From positions 1-64,000 of the forward strand of contig CAJCCO010000061.1 of assembly GCA_903960915.1 (NCBI GenBank): a stretch of DNA of 64,000 nt, read 5' to 3'. Numbering within the stretch: the first letter of the stretch is position 1; every line of letters starts with the position of its first letter. Shown piece by piece: positions 9,449 to 17,031 of the stretch. Below the pieces are notes generated by a model. That model was given only the letters and a program-made list of their open reading frames with translations. It made no database searches and was not told where the DNA came from. This DNA is from an uncultured beta proteobacterium. Lineage in GTDB: Bacteria; Pseudomonadota; Gammaproteobacteria; Burkholderiales; Burkholderiaceae_C. The position numbers and the translations under genes were made by a program.

Positions 9449-10923
9449 GACGCCTCCTGCGGTTGCGCAGTAGCACTGGCTTGCACCAGCGCAAAGGGAA
9501 TGGGTTTGACCGGCGCCTGGCCGCGCAAGCGTCCAACCTGCTGTGGGGTTTGGCCCAGGGCATGGGCCAAAATTTCAGTGGCAGCCACGGCGCACATGCG
9601 GCCCTGGCAGCGCCCCATGCCAAGCCGGGTCAGGGCCTTGAGGCGGTTGATCTCCAACACGCCTTGGGCTTGAACCGCGTGGCGCAACTCACCCGCCGTG
9701 ATTTCTTCACATCGGCAAATCACCAGCGCATCAGGCGCTTGGGCCGCCCACTGCACCGGGAACGGAAACGCCCGCTCCAAGCCGCTCCTGAAGCGCTGTG
9801 CCCGTGTCAACTGGGTGTTCAACTGAGTCACCCGTGCCACGCTGGCCGCTGCTTGCGCTGGCTCGGTGGGCAACAAGCCAGCGTCTTCAAGCAAGGCCAG
9901 GGCGGCGCGCTCGCCCGCCCATTGGGCCGCATCGGCGCCCATGATGCCCGCGCCATCGCCGGCCAGGTAGACACCGGGCACACTGGAGCGCCCTGCGGCA
10001 TCGGTGTCGGGCAGATCGGCGCGTTGCACCGCGTGAAAGCTGAAACGGCAACCCAGAATGTCGGCCAACTGGGTTTCGGAGCGCAGGGCATATCCGAAAC
10101 CGATGGCATCGCAGTCAAGTGTGTGTTCGCCCTGGGCATCTCGCCAAACCAGCCCGCTCACGCGGGCCTCGGCCTGCGGCGGGGTCAGCACTTGGACCGG
10201 TTGCACGCCGCCGTGCAAAGGCACGCCGTGCGCCCGCAGCCAGGCCACGTAATACAGACCTTTGGCCAGATAAGACGGCCGGGCCAGCAGTTGGGGCAAT
10301 GCCGCCACCTGATCGCCCAAGGTGGCGCTGTCAAGCACCGCCACCACCTCGGCCCCAGCTTTGGCGTATTGGTAAGCAATGAGGTACAGCAAAGGGCCGG
10401 TACCCACAAACGCCACGCGCTGGCCAATGGCGCAGCCCTGAAACTTCAGTGCCACCTGCGCTGCCCCCAGCGAGTAGACGCCGGGCGTGGTCCAGCCGCT
10501 GAACGGCAGTATCCGGTCGGTGGCCCCGGTGCACAGCAACAGGTGCGTGTAGTCCAGCACAGAGGTTTGTTGCTGGTGCAAGATATCGAGCTGGCCGCCC
10601 TCGGCGTTCCACACCAGGCTGTCAGGGCGGTAGTCCACATGCGGCAACAAGTCCTGCATGCTGCTGTGCATGGCCTGCGCACGGGAGGCTTCCAGCCCGT
10701 ACAGGGTTTGTTTAGAACGCTTGAAATTGGCCGGGGGCTGGCGGTATATTTGCCCGCCCCAGCGCGCCGCCTCGTCCAGCACCACGGGACGCAGGCCATG
10801 GCGCACCAGCGTTTGCGCCGCCTGCACACCGGCCGGCCCGGCGCCCACAATCACCGCGCGAATGGGCGCGCTGTTCAAGCCCGGCAGAGCGGTGGAAACA
10901 GCGCAAGTCTTGGTGCAGCTCAT
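9445..10923 (-). CDS. Amine/amino-acid dehydrogenase alpha subunit (NAD(P)-binding flavoprotein with BFD-like [2Fe-2S] domain)
   Basis: About 492 residues. The N-terminal Rossmann motif AVIVGAGPAGVQAAQTL (about residues 23-39) and a second dinucleotide site (VAFVGTGPLLYLIA) form a pyridine-nucleotide disulfide-reductase-like core. The C terminus carries CRCEEI...GMGRCQGRMC, the BFD-like [2Fe-2S] motif seen in HcnB, OoxA and the D-hydroxyproline dehydrogenase alpha subunit. I start at ATG 10923, which overlaps the gamma subunit by four bases, rather than at an upstream in-frame codon. Confidence 0.86.
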   Translation of the reverse strand: MSCTKTCAVSTALPGLNSAPIRAVIVGAGPAGVQAAQTLVRHGLRPVVLDEAARWGGQIYRQPPANFKRSKQTLYGLEASRAQAMHSSMQDLLPHVDYRPDSLVWNAEGGQLDILHQQQTSVLDYTHLLLCTGATDRILPFSGWTTPGVYSLGAAQVALKFQGCAIGQRVAFVGTGPLLYLIAYQYAKAGAEVVAVLDSATLGDQVAALPQLLARPSYLAKGLYYVAWLRAHGVPLHGGVQPVQVLTPPQAEARVSGLVWRDAQGEHTLDCDAIGFGYALRSETQLADILGCRFSFHAVQRADLPDTDAAGRSSVPGVYLAGDGAGIMGADAAQWAGERAALALLEDAGLLPTEPAQAAASVARVTQLNTQLTRAQRFRSGLERAFPFPVQWAAQAPDALVICRCEEITAGELRHAVQAQGVLEINRLKALTRLGMGRCQGRMCAVAATEILAHALGQTPQQVGRLRGQAPVKPIPFALVQASATAQPQEAS

Positions 10924-11231
10924 GGCACCAACTCCGGGCCGGTGCATACCTGCATGCCTTCTTCAATCAGGGTGCTGCAGGCCCGCACGCGCGCGCCTGA
11001 AGCACAACGCACCCAGCAGTCCTGGCAGGCGCCCATCAGGCAAAAACCGGCGCGGTGTTCACCGCTGAACTCGGTCACGCGCACGCTGGCCCGCTGCAAC
11101 AAAATGGCCGTGAGCACGGTGTCGCCAGCCAAGGCCTGCACCGGCTGGCCGTCCAACACAAAGGCCACCGGCTCACGCGCGGTCTCGGCCAGGCGCCGCC
11201 ACAAAGGAGCCGGGGTTTGCGAGGCACTCAT
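10920..11231 (-). CDS. Amine/amino-acid dehydrogenase gamma subunit ((2Fe-2S) protein, HcnA/SoxX-like)
   Basis: This 103-residue protein has the plant-type ferredoxin cysteine pattern CLMGACQDCWV followed by a fourth Cys in RACS, matching the small subunit of heterotrimeric HcnABC/opine-oxidase complexes. It overlaps both neighbours by four bases, so the gamma, alpha and beta subunits are translated as a coupled set, the order typical of these complexes. It would carry electrons from the FAD of the beta subunit to the alpha subunit or the quinone pool. Confidence 0.87.
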   Translation of the reverse strand: MSASQTPAPLWRRLAETAREPVAFVLDGQPVQALAGDTVLTAILLQRASVRVTEFSGEHRAGFCLMGACQDCWVRCASGARVRACSTLIEEGMQVCTGPELVP

Positions 11232-12022
11232 TTGCCGCCCACCAAAATTCTGTCCAGCCCGTAGAGACGGTCAATCAGCACCATCACCACCGCTGTGAAA
11301 GCCACCATCAAGGCCGAGGCGGCAGCCATCAACGGGTCTATGGATTCGGTGGCGTACATGTACATGCGCACCGGCAAGGTCACGGTGGAAGGCGCGGTGA
11401 CAAAGATGGACATCGTGACTTCGTCAAAACTGTTGATGAAGGCCAGCAGCCAGCCGCCGGTCACCCCCGGCAAAATCATGGGCAGGGTGATCCGGCGAAA
11501 CAGCGTCAGCTGGCTTGCCCCCAGCGACATGGCCGCTTGCTCGCAGCTGCGGTCCATACCCACCGCAGCGGCCAGCACCAGTCGCAGCACGTAGGGCGTG
11601 ATGATGATGACGTGCGCCAGGATCAGCCAAACAAAATTACCGGTCGCCCCTATCAGCGTAAACAGGCGCAACAGCGCCACGCCCAGAATCAGGTGGGGAA
11701 TAATCAGCGGCGACAAAAACAGCGCGTTCAAGCCATCGCGTCCCTTGAAGTCGTAGCGTGTGATGGCCAACCCGGCGGGCACCGCAATCAGGGTGGCCAG
11801 CGTGGCGGCAGACAGCGCGAGCCACAGGCTGTTCCAAAACGACTGCACAAAATCCGGGTGCGCAGAAACCGCCCGAAACCAACGCAAGGACAGATGCGTG
11901 CTGGGAATGGTCAGGGTGTTCTCGGGCGTGAACGCGACAAGACAAACCACCACCAGGGGCGCCAGCATGAAGCTGATGACCAGCGCGTTAAAGAGCAGGG
12001 CCAACGGGCCGTTTTTTGACAT
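11228..12022 (-). CDS. ABC transporter permease (PotC-like)
   Basis: A 264-residue inner-membrane permease with six hydrophobic helices and the cytoplasmic EAA loop EQAAMSLGASQLTLFRRITL that contacts the ATPase. It has the length and sequence character of PotC, the second permease of polyamine-type importers. It is followed directly (four-base overlap) by the dehydrogenase gamma subunit, so transporter and enzyme genes form one transcription unit. Confidence 0.9.
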   Translation of the reverse strand: MSKNGPLALLFNALVISFMLAPLVVVCLVAFTPENTLTIPSTHLSLRWFRAVSAHPDFVQSFWNSLWLALSAATLATLIAVPAGLAITRYDFKGRDGLNALFLSPLIIPHLILGVALLRLFTLIGATGNFVWLILAHVIIITPYVLRLVLAAAVGMDRSCEQAAMSLGASQLTLFRRITLPMILPGVTGGWLLAFINSFDEVTMSIFVTAPSTVTLPVRMYMYATESIDPLMAAASALMVAFTAVVMVLIDRLYGLDRILVGGK

Positions 12023-12026
12023 GCGC

Positions 12027-12881
12027 CTAGCCCAGCGCTTTCTTGTAACGTGACTCGAGCATGCGGTTGTACGACAGCATCACCACCAGGTTGGCCAACA
12101 GCAGCAGCAGCGCAATGGCGGCGCCCAGCGGCCAGTTCAACTCATGCAGGTACTCGTCATACACCACAGTGGCCACCATCTTCAGGCGCCGCCCGCCCAG
12201 CAAACCCGGAATGGCAAAGGCACTGGCGCTCAGGCCAAACACAATCAGGCTGCCCGACAAAATGCCCGGCATCACCTGCGGCAACACCACGCGCCGCAAG
12301 GTGGTGAAGTGCGAGGCCGACAGTGACAAGGCAGCGTTCTCCACCTCGGGGTCGAGGGATTGCAAAGACGTCCAGACCGGAATGACCATGAAGGGCAGCA
12401 TCACGTGTACCAAGGCCACGATCACCGCCGCCTCGGTGTACAAAATATTCACTGGCCCCATGCCCAGAAACAGCAAGCCCTGGTTGAGCACCCCTTGGGG
12501 GCCAAGCAGCATGCTCCAGCCAAACGCACGCACCACCACGGACACCAACAAGGGCGCCAGCACCACCAGCAAAAAAATGGAGCGCCAAGGATTGCGCATG
12601 CGGCTCAAGACATAGGCCTCAGGCGCGCCAATCACCAGACAGATCAACGTGGTCAGACCCGCCACCCAGAAGGTGCGCCAGAAGATGGTGAAGTAATACT
12701 CGTCGGTGACGATGGCCAGGTAATGCGCCAGCGTGTATTCGTTTTTGACGCCGGTGTTGTAGTCAAACACATTGAAGGACAACACCGCCGTCATGGCCAG
12801 GGGAAGCAGCAGCAAGGACGCAAACAACAGCAGCGCAGGCGCTGACAGCGCCCACGGCGTCCACGCCTTGCGCAGGCTCAT
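12027..12881 (-). CDS. ABC transporter permease (PotB-like)
   Basis: A 284-residue permease with six predicted helices and an EAA loop (ENAALSLSASHFTTLRRVVL) near residues 185-204. It corresponds to PotB, the first permease of the polyamine/opine/Fe-type family. Its start overlaps the end of the ATPase gene by four bases, and the second permease starts five bases after its end. Confidence 0.9.
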   Translation of the reverse strand: MSLRKAWTPWALSAPALLLFASLLLLPLAMTAVLSFNVFDYNTGVKNEYTLAHYLAIVTDEYYFTIFWRTFWVAGLTTLICLVIGAPEAYVLSRMRNPWRSIFLLVVLAPLLVSVVVRAFGWSMLLGPQGVLNQGLLFLGMGPVNILYTEAAVIVALVHVMLPFMVIPVWTSLQSLDPEVENAALSLSASHFTTLRRVVLPQVMPGILSGSLIVFGLSASAFAIPGLLGGRRLKMVATVVYDEYLHELNWPLGAAIALLLLLANLVVMLSYNRMLESRYKKALG

Positions 12882-14005
12882 GCCAGCGCCTCCGTTGGCG
12901 CCGGGGCCAGTGCGGCGTCGGCACCGTCACCGTCACCCGTCAAGATGCGCAGTGAACGCAGCGCCCAAGACAAGCCGGTGCGCGTCCCCTCCTCCAGCGG
13001 CAACTGGTCGCCATTGGGGCTGAGCACCATCAGGTCGCCCAGCGGCGTGCTGAGCTGGTAGAGCCACTGGCTGCCCAGAAAAAAGCGCGCCGTTACCACA
13101 CCGTCAACCAGGCCCTGGCCGGCCGGCACACAGTTTATTTTTTCTGGCCGCAGACTCAGCACCAGGGGGGCGTCGGGTGCCAGATTCAACGCCTTCTCGC
13201 TGGTCTCCGCGCCAGTCTCCACCTCCAGCATCGACAAGCCCACCGCCACCTGTGACACCGCCGCACGGTGGTGAACACGCCCGTTCATCAAATTGGTTTT
13301 GCCGACAAACTTGGAGATAAAACTGCTTTGCGGTTGCTCGTACAAGGTGTAGGGCACATCGGTCTGCGTGACGCGCCCGTTTTGCATCACCACCACGCGG
13401 TCGCTGATCGACATGGCCTCACTCTGGTCGTGCGTCACCATGATGGTGGTGATGCCGACCTTGCGCTGTATTTTTCGCAGCTCGTACTGCATTTCCTCGC
13501 GCAGCTTGGCGTCCAAATTGGACAGCGGCTCATCAAGCAGCAGCACCGCGGGCTCAATCACCAGGGCGCGTGCCAGCGCCACGCGCTGGCGCTGCCCACC
13601 CGAGAGCTCGCGCGGATACCGGTCGGCGTGCTGCTCCAGATGCACCAGCGCCAGGGCTTGCGCAACGCGCTGGGTGCGTTCGGCCTTGGGCATGCGCCGC
13701 ATCTCCAGCCCAAAGCTGACGTTGTCGAACACCGTCATGTGGGGAAACAAGGCGTAACTTTGAAACACGATACCGAGACCGCGCGAATTGGGTTTGGTCT
13801 GCGTGATGTCCTGACCCGCCAGCAAAATTTGGCCGCTGCTGACCTCGGCAAAGCCGGCAATCATCTGTAGCGTCGTGGTTTTGCCGCAGCCCGAGGGGCC
13901 TAACAAGGTGACGAATTCGCCTTTTTCAACGCTCAGGTTCATGCTTTCTACGACACACACGGCACCGTAAAACTTGGACACATTGGCTAGCCTTAGAAAA
14001 GACAT
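12878..14005 (-). CDS. ABC transporter ATP-binding protein (PotA-like)
   Basis: First gene of the operon; 375 residues. Walker A is GPSGCGKTT near residues 36-44, the signature is ELSGGQRQRVALARAL, and Walker B is VLLLDEPLSNLD, followed by the H-loop VTHDQSEAMS. A C-terminal TOBE regulatory region (about residues 280-350) is present, as in PotA/UgpC. An AGGAGTGTGAG-type ribosome site precedes ATG 14005. Expression is probably controlled by the divergent IclR regulator through the operators at 14110-14159. Confidence 0.92.
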   Translation of the reverse strand: MSFLRLANVSKFYGAVCVVESMNLSVEKGEFVTLLGPSGCGKTTTLQMIAGFAEVSSGQILLAGQDITQTKPNSRGLGIVFQSYALFPHMTVFDNVSFGLEMRRMPKAERTQRVAQALALVHLEQHADRYPRELSGGQRQRVALARALVIEPAVLLLDEPLSNLDAKLREEMQYELRKIQRKVGITTIMVTHDQSEAMSISDRVVVMQNGRVTQTDVPYTLYEQPQSSFISKFVGKTNLMNGRVHHRAAVSQVAVGLSMLEVETGAETSEKALNLAPDAPLVLSLRPEKINCVPAGQGLVDGVVTARFFLGSQWLYQLSTPLGDLMVLSPNGDQLPLEEGTRTGLSWALRSLRILTGDGDGADAALAPAPTEALA

Positions 14006-14109
14006 CTCACACTCCTTGTCAGCGCGGCCTGGTCGACAGAATTGGGGGGCTCAGGCGGCATTCAACTTGGAATTGATGATGTTAAAAAGAACCTTGCGCG
14101 TCAACGGGG

Positions 14110-14159
14110 TATTCCACTAGACGGCATATATTTGTTTTATATTCCTCTGAACGGAATAT
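14110..14159. promoter_or_regulatory. Two tandem palindromic operators, candidate IclR-regulator sites
   Basis: Site A (14139-14159) is a perfect inverted repeat, ATATTCC-N7-GGAATAT. Site B (14110-14129) is an imperfect copy, TATTCC-N7-GGCATAT, with the same 7-base spacer. They lie 30 bp apart, about three helical turns, between the divergent transporter operon and the iclR-type gene. Half sites of the TTCC...GGAA kind are known for IclR-family proteins. Site A ends 20 bases before the regulator's start codon. Confidence 0.75.
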
Positions 14160-14178
14160 TTAAAAAAGATTAATTCAT

Positions 14179-15021
14179 ATGATTTCACTGGAAGAAGGTA
14201 CTAAGCCAAAAAATCCGGGCGCTGGTGGGCTAGAACGGGCCTTTGCCATCATCCGGCTGCTGGCGCAAGACCAGCCCACCGGTTCACGCGTGACGCAATT
14301 GGCCAAGACCCTGGGGCTGACGCAAGCCACCGTTCACCGCACGCTGCAATCCCTGATCGCCCAGGACGTGGTGGAGCAAGACCAACGCAGCAAGCTCTAC
14401 CGCTTGAGCATTGGCTTTTTTTCACTGGCCGCGCGCGCTGGCAGCACCATGAATTTGCGCGACTTGTGCCGCCCTGCCATTCTTCGTTTGTCGGCCAGTC
14501 TGGGGGACACCATCTTTTTGCTGGCCCGCAGTGGTTATGACGCCATCTGTCTGGACCGCAGCGAAGGGCCCTTTCCCATTCGCTCTTTCACGGGCGATAT
14601 TGGGGGACGCATTGCACTGGGTATTGGCCAGGGCAGCCTGGCGATTTTGGCGTTTTTGCCCGAGATGGAACGAGAAGAAGTGATTCGCTTCAACCTGCCC
14701 CGTCTGCGCGAGTTGGGCGCGTTTGACGAGGTGTACCTGCGCACTGAAATTGCCCGCGTGCGCGAACTCGGCTACGCCGGGCGCAACACCGGCTTGCTCG
14801 AAGACATGGCGGGCGTGGCCGTGCCCCTGTGCGACCGCGATGGGCGGGCAGTGGCTGCGTTGAGCGTGGGCACCATCACGGGAAGGCTCAGCCCAGAGCG
14901 TTTGCCCACCGTGGTGGATCTACTCAAACGCGAAGCGCTGGCCATTGGCCCCAACATCAACCCCTTCGACCCCACCCTGCGCCGCCCGGCACAAAGTCTG
15001 GCCGCCCTCATGCCCAACTAG
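14179..15021 (+). CDS. IclR family transcriptional regulator
   Basis: A 280-residue protein with an N-terminal winged helix-turn-helix (about residues 20-80; TQLAKTLGLTQATVHRTLQS) and a C-terminal effector-binding domain (LLEDMAGVAVPLCDRDGRA...AALSVGT). It is transcribed away from the ABC importer/amine dehydrogenase operon and is its likely regulator, with the ligand being the transported substrate or an early intermediate. The ATG start at 14179 has only a weak upstream ribosome site. Confidence 0.9.
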   Translation: MISLEEGTKPKNPGAGGLERAFAIIRLLAQDQPTGSRVTQLAKTLGLTQATVHRTLQSLIAQDVVEQDQRSKLYRLSIGFFSLAARAGSTMNLRDLCRPAILRLSASLGDTIFLLARSGYDAICLDRSEGPFPIRSFTGDIGGRIALGIGQGSLAILAFLPEMEREEVIRFNLPRLRELGAFDEVYLRTEIARVRELGYAGRNTGLLEDMAGVAVPLCDRDGRAVAALSVGTITGRLSPERLPTVVDLLKREALAIGPNINPFDPTLRRPAQSLAALMPN

Positions 15022-15056
15022 GCAAAGCCTGGCTTTCAGCGCGCAGAGCTCAGTGT

Positions 15057-15356
15057 TCAACCCCCACCACGGTGCATGAACAGGTCAAAGCGTTTCATGA
15101 AGGTGTAGCGCTGGGCGTCATCAAGTCCGGCAAAGCGAAAGTTGACGATCAAGCGCGGCAGGCGCACCAGTGCCACCACGCGCGGCTCAGCCACCCGCCA
15201 GTTCAGTCCCAGGGCGCCGTCGCCAATACGCACCCCGGCGCTGTGGGTTTGCAGCTTCCAGACGTGGTCGCCAATGGCATCAGGCAGCCAGCGCAGCCAG
15301 TCAGCCTCGGTACAACCCATGTCTCGCTCAAAGCGCTCGGCGTAAAACGACTGCAT
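15057..15356 (-). CDS. Small hypothetical protein at the end of the aor operon
   Basis: I do not recognise this 99-residue protein. It begins MQSFYAERFERDMGCTEADW, is rich in Trp and Arg, has no signal peptide or membrane helix, and ends HRGGG, faintly like a MoaD/ThiS tail. It starts six bases after the MoaD-like gene and closes the aor operon. Its position suggests a role in maturing or regulating the tungsten enzyme, but nothing in the sequence proves it. Confidence 0.7.
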   Translation of the reverse strand: MQSFYAERFERDMGCTEADWLRWLPDAIGDHVWKLQTHSAGVRIGDGALGLNWRVAEPRVVALVRLPRLIVNFRFAGLDDAQRYTFMKRFDLFMHRGGG

Positions 15357-15362
15357 GCAGGG

Positions 15363-15617
15363 TCAGCCGCCAGCAATCGGTGGCCAGATAGCCAGCACAT
15401 CGCCTTCTACCAGGGTCTGGCTCAAACGCTTGTCAGGCTCAATGTATTTGCCATTGATCAGCACCAGGTGCACCAGCTTGGGGGGCAAGCCGAATGGCGC
15501 AATGATCTGGCTGATGGTGGCATCAGGCGCTACCTCCAGCTCAATCACATTGGTGTACTTGGCCTCAACCGGCAGGTAATCGGTGAGTGAGGCAAAGAGT
15601 TTGAAGGTAATTTTCAT
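15363..15617 (-). CDS. MoaD/ThiS-like sulfur carrier protein
   Basis: The 84-residue beta-grasp protein begins MKITFKLFASLTDYLP and ends in the obligatory diglycine (WPPIAGG), which would be thiocarboxylated to donate sulfur to molybdopterin. It lies 9 bases after the FAD subunit of the aldehyde oxidoreductase. MoaD-like genes commonly accompany aor genes, where a dedicated carrier may supply dithiolene sulfur for the bis-pterin tungsten cofactor. This could be a paralogue of the housekeeping MoaD, which is not in this window. Confidence 0.88.
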   Translation of the reverse strand: MKITFKLFASLTDYLPVEAKYTNVIELEVAPDATISQIIAPFGLPPKLVHLVLINGKYIEPDKRLSQTLVEGDVLAIWPPIAGG

Positions 15618-15626
15618 TCAAAAATT

Positions 15627-16922
15627 CTAGCGTCTGCGGGCGTCCTGCGCGCCAGCCCACACGCCTTGACCTTGAGCACACGCCAGGTAAGCCTCCATCA
15701 ATTGGGTGGGGTCGTTGAGCAGCGTGTCTTTCCAGGCGCCAAGTTTGACCTGGCCTTCCACCAAGCCCCGCATCACACCCACATGCTCGGTCCATCCCAC
15801 GGAGTTGCAACCCACCATCACGTCGTCCTTGAACTGCAAGCTCAAGTGGCGTCCGGCTTGGGCATCGGTCAAGGCCACCTGCTGGCCGCCAGGCACTCCT
15901 TGCCAGTCGCCGAAGCTGGTAGAAATGAGGCCCAGGGTGTCGAGCACGTTGATTTGCGTGACGCCCTTCAATGACGTACGCGCAGGTGCACCACGGGCAA
16001 ACGCCACCATGTTCAAGGCCGCCACACGCGCCTGCTCTGCCGCGTTGGGCTGAATGGCGCTGACGATGGTTTTGCCACTGACTTTGTCAAATGCTTCGGC
16101 GCAGTCGCCGGCCGCAAAAATGCCGGGCACACTGGTCTGCAAATGCTCATCCGTGAGCACGCCCAGCAAGCATTTCACGCTCGACTTCTCCAAAAACCCA
16201 ATAGCAGGTTTGACGCCTGCGGCACTGATCACCAAATCAGCTTGCAATTGGGTGCCGTTGGACAAGCTCACCTGCATGGGGCTACCCGCCGTGATGGACT
16301 CCACCCGCGTGCCGGTGAACACCTGCACGCCCTTGGCCTGTACCCAGTCGCGAATCATGCCGCCAGCGGTGGGGCCCATCATGCGCGGCACCATGCGGTC
16401 GCCCATCTCCACCACACTGAGTTGAACACCCCGGGCCGCCAACGCCTCCATGATGATGCAGCCAATAAAACCCGCCCCCAACTGCAGCACGCGCGCACCG
16501 GGTTGGGCCAGCTTCATGATCGCGCGGGCGTCTTCCAGGGTCCAGCAACTGTGCACGCCGGGCAAATCCATGCCTGCAATGGGCGGACGCACCGGGGTGG
16601 AGCCGGTGGCCACCAGCAAGGTATCAAAAGACAAGGTCTCACCGCTTTCCAGCGTGACGCTTTTAGCGGCGGCATTCACCTGCGCAGCGCGCCCCGTGAT
16701 GGTCTTGATGTTGAGGTCTTGCAAGTGCGTAGGACTCTTGCGCAGGTAGGTGCCGTCTTCCTGCACGTTGCCGATCAGCAGGTAAGGAATGGCCATGCGT
16801 GAATATGGTGGCTCGGGCTCATCGCCCACCAGCGTGATGGCGTCGTTCGGCGCGTGTTTGCGAATGGTTTCAGCGGCAATGACACCGGCTGGGCCGGCGC
16901 CCAGAATCAGGTGGTGACTCAT
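15627..16922 (-). CDS. aorC: Aldehyde oxidoreductase FAD/NAD subunit (AorC-like)
   Basis: The 431-residue flavoprotein has an FAD motif (LILGAGPAGVIAAETIRKH, residues 5-23), an NAD motif (VLQLGAGFIGCIIMEAL, about 145-161) and the FAD-closing IFAAGDCAEAFD. It is of the NirB/rubredoxin-reductase type. In Aromatoleum aromaticum the third AOR subunit, AorC, passes electrons from the AorA iron-sulfur clusters to NAD. Here it follows aorB across a 109-bp gap holding a terminator-like hairpin, which suggests lower expression than aorAB. Confidence 0.84.
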   Translation of the reverse strand: MSHHLILGAGPAGVIAAETIRKHAPNDAITLVGDEPEPPYSRMAIPYLLIGNVQEDGTYLRKSPTHLQDLNIKTITGRAAQVNAAAKSVTLESGETLSFDTLLVATGSTPVRPPIAGMDLPGVHSCWTLEDARAIMKLAQPGARVLQLGAGFIGCIIMEALAARGVQLSVVEMGDRMVPRMMGPTAGGMIRDWVQAKGVQVFTGTRVESITAGSPMQVSLSNGTQLQADLVISAAGVKPAIGFLEKSSVKCLLGVLTDEHLQTSVPGIFAAGDCAEAFDKVSGKTIVSAIQPNAAEQARVAALNMVAFARGAPARTSLKGVTQINVLDTLGLISTSFGDWQGVPGGQQVALTDAQAGRHLSLQFKDDVMVGCNSVGWTEHVGVMRGLVEGQVKLGAWKDTLLNDPTQLMEAYLACAQGQGVWAGAQDARRR

Positions 16923-16974
16923 GTTGATCCTTCAGGCATGGGGGGCAAGCCCCTCAGGCAGCCCCACCAGTTAG

Positions 16975-17012
16975 CAAACAAAAAGGAAGCGGCTCCGCAG
17001 AGCCGCCATTCC
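16975..17012 (-). terminator. Intra-operon terminator/attenuator between aorB and aorC
   Basis: Read on the minus strand, the stem GCGGCTC-TGCG-GAGCCGC, extendable by GGAA/TTCC with a small bulge, is followed by TTTTTGTTTG. This is a canonical intrinsic terminator placed after the aorB stop and before the aorC start. A second short hairpin (GGGGC/GCCCC) lies about 30 bp further on. Partial termination would give more aorAB than aorC transcript. Confidence 0.75.
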
Positions 17013-17031
17013 TCTAACCAGGTTCCCGTTC

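Noticed and set aside
9463..11298. Long plus-strand open frame opposite the amine dehydrogenase genes
   Set aside because: Its protein is Arg/Gln/His-rich with no family resemblance, while the opposite strand encodes clear FAD and FeS proteins in overlapping frames. High GC makes such antisense frames common.
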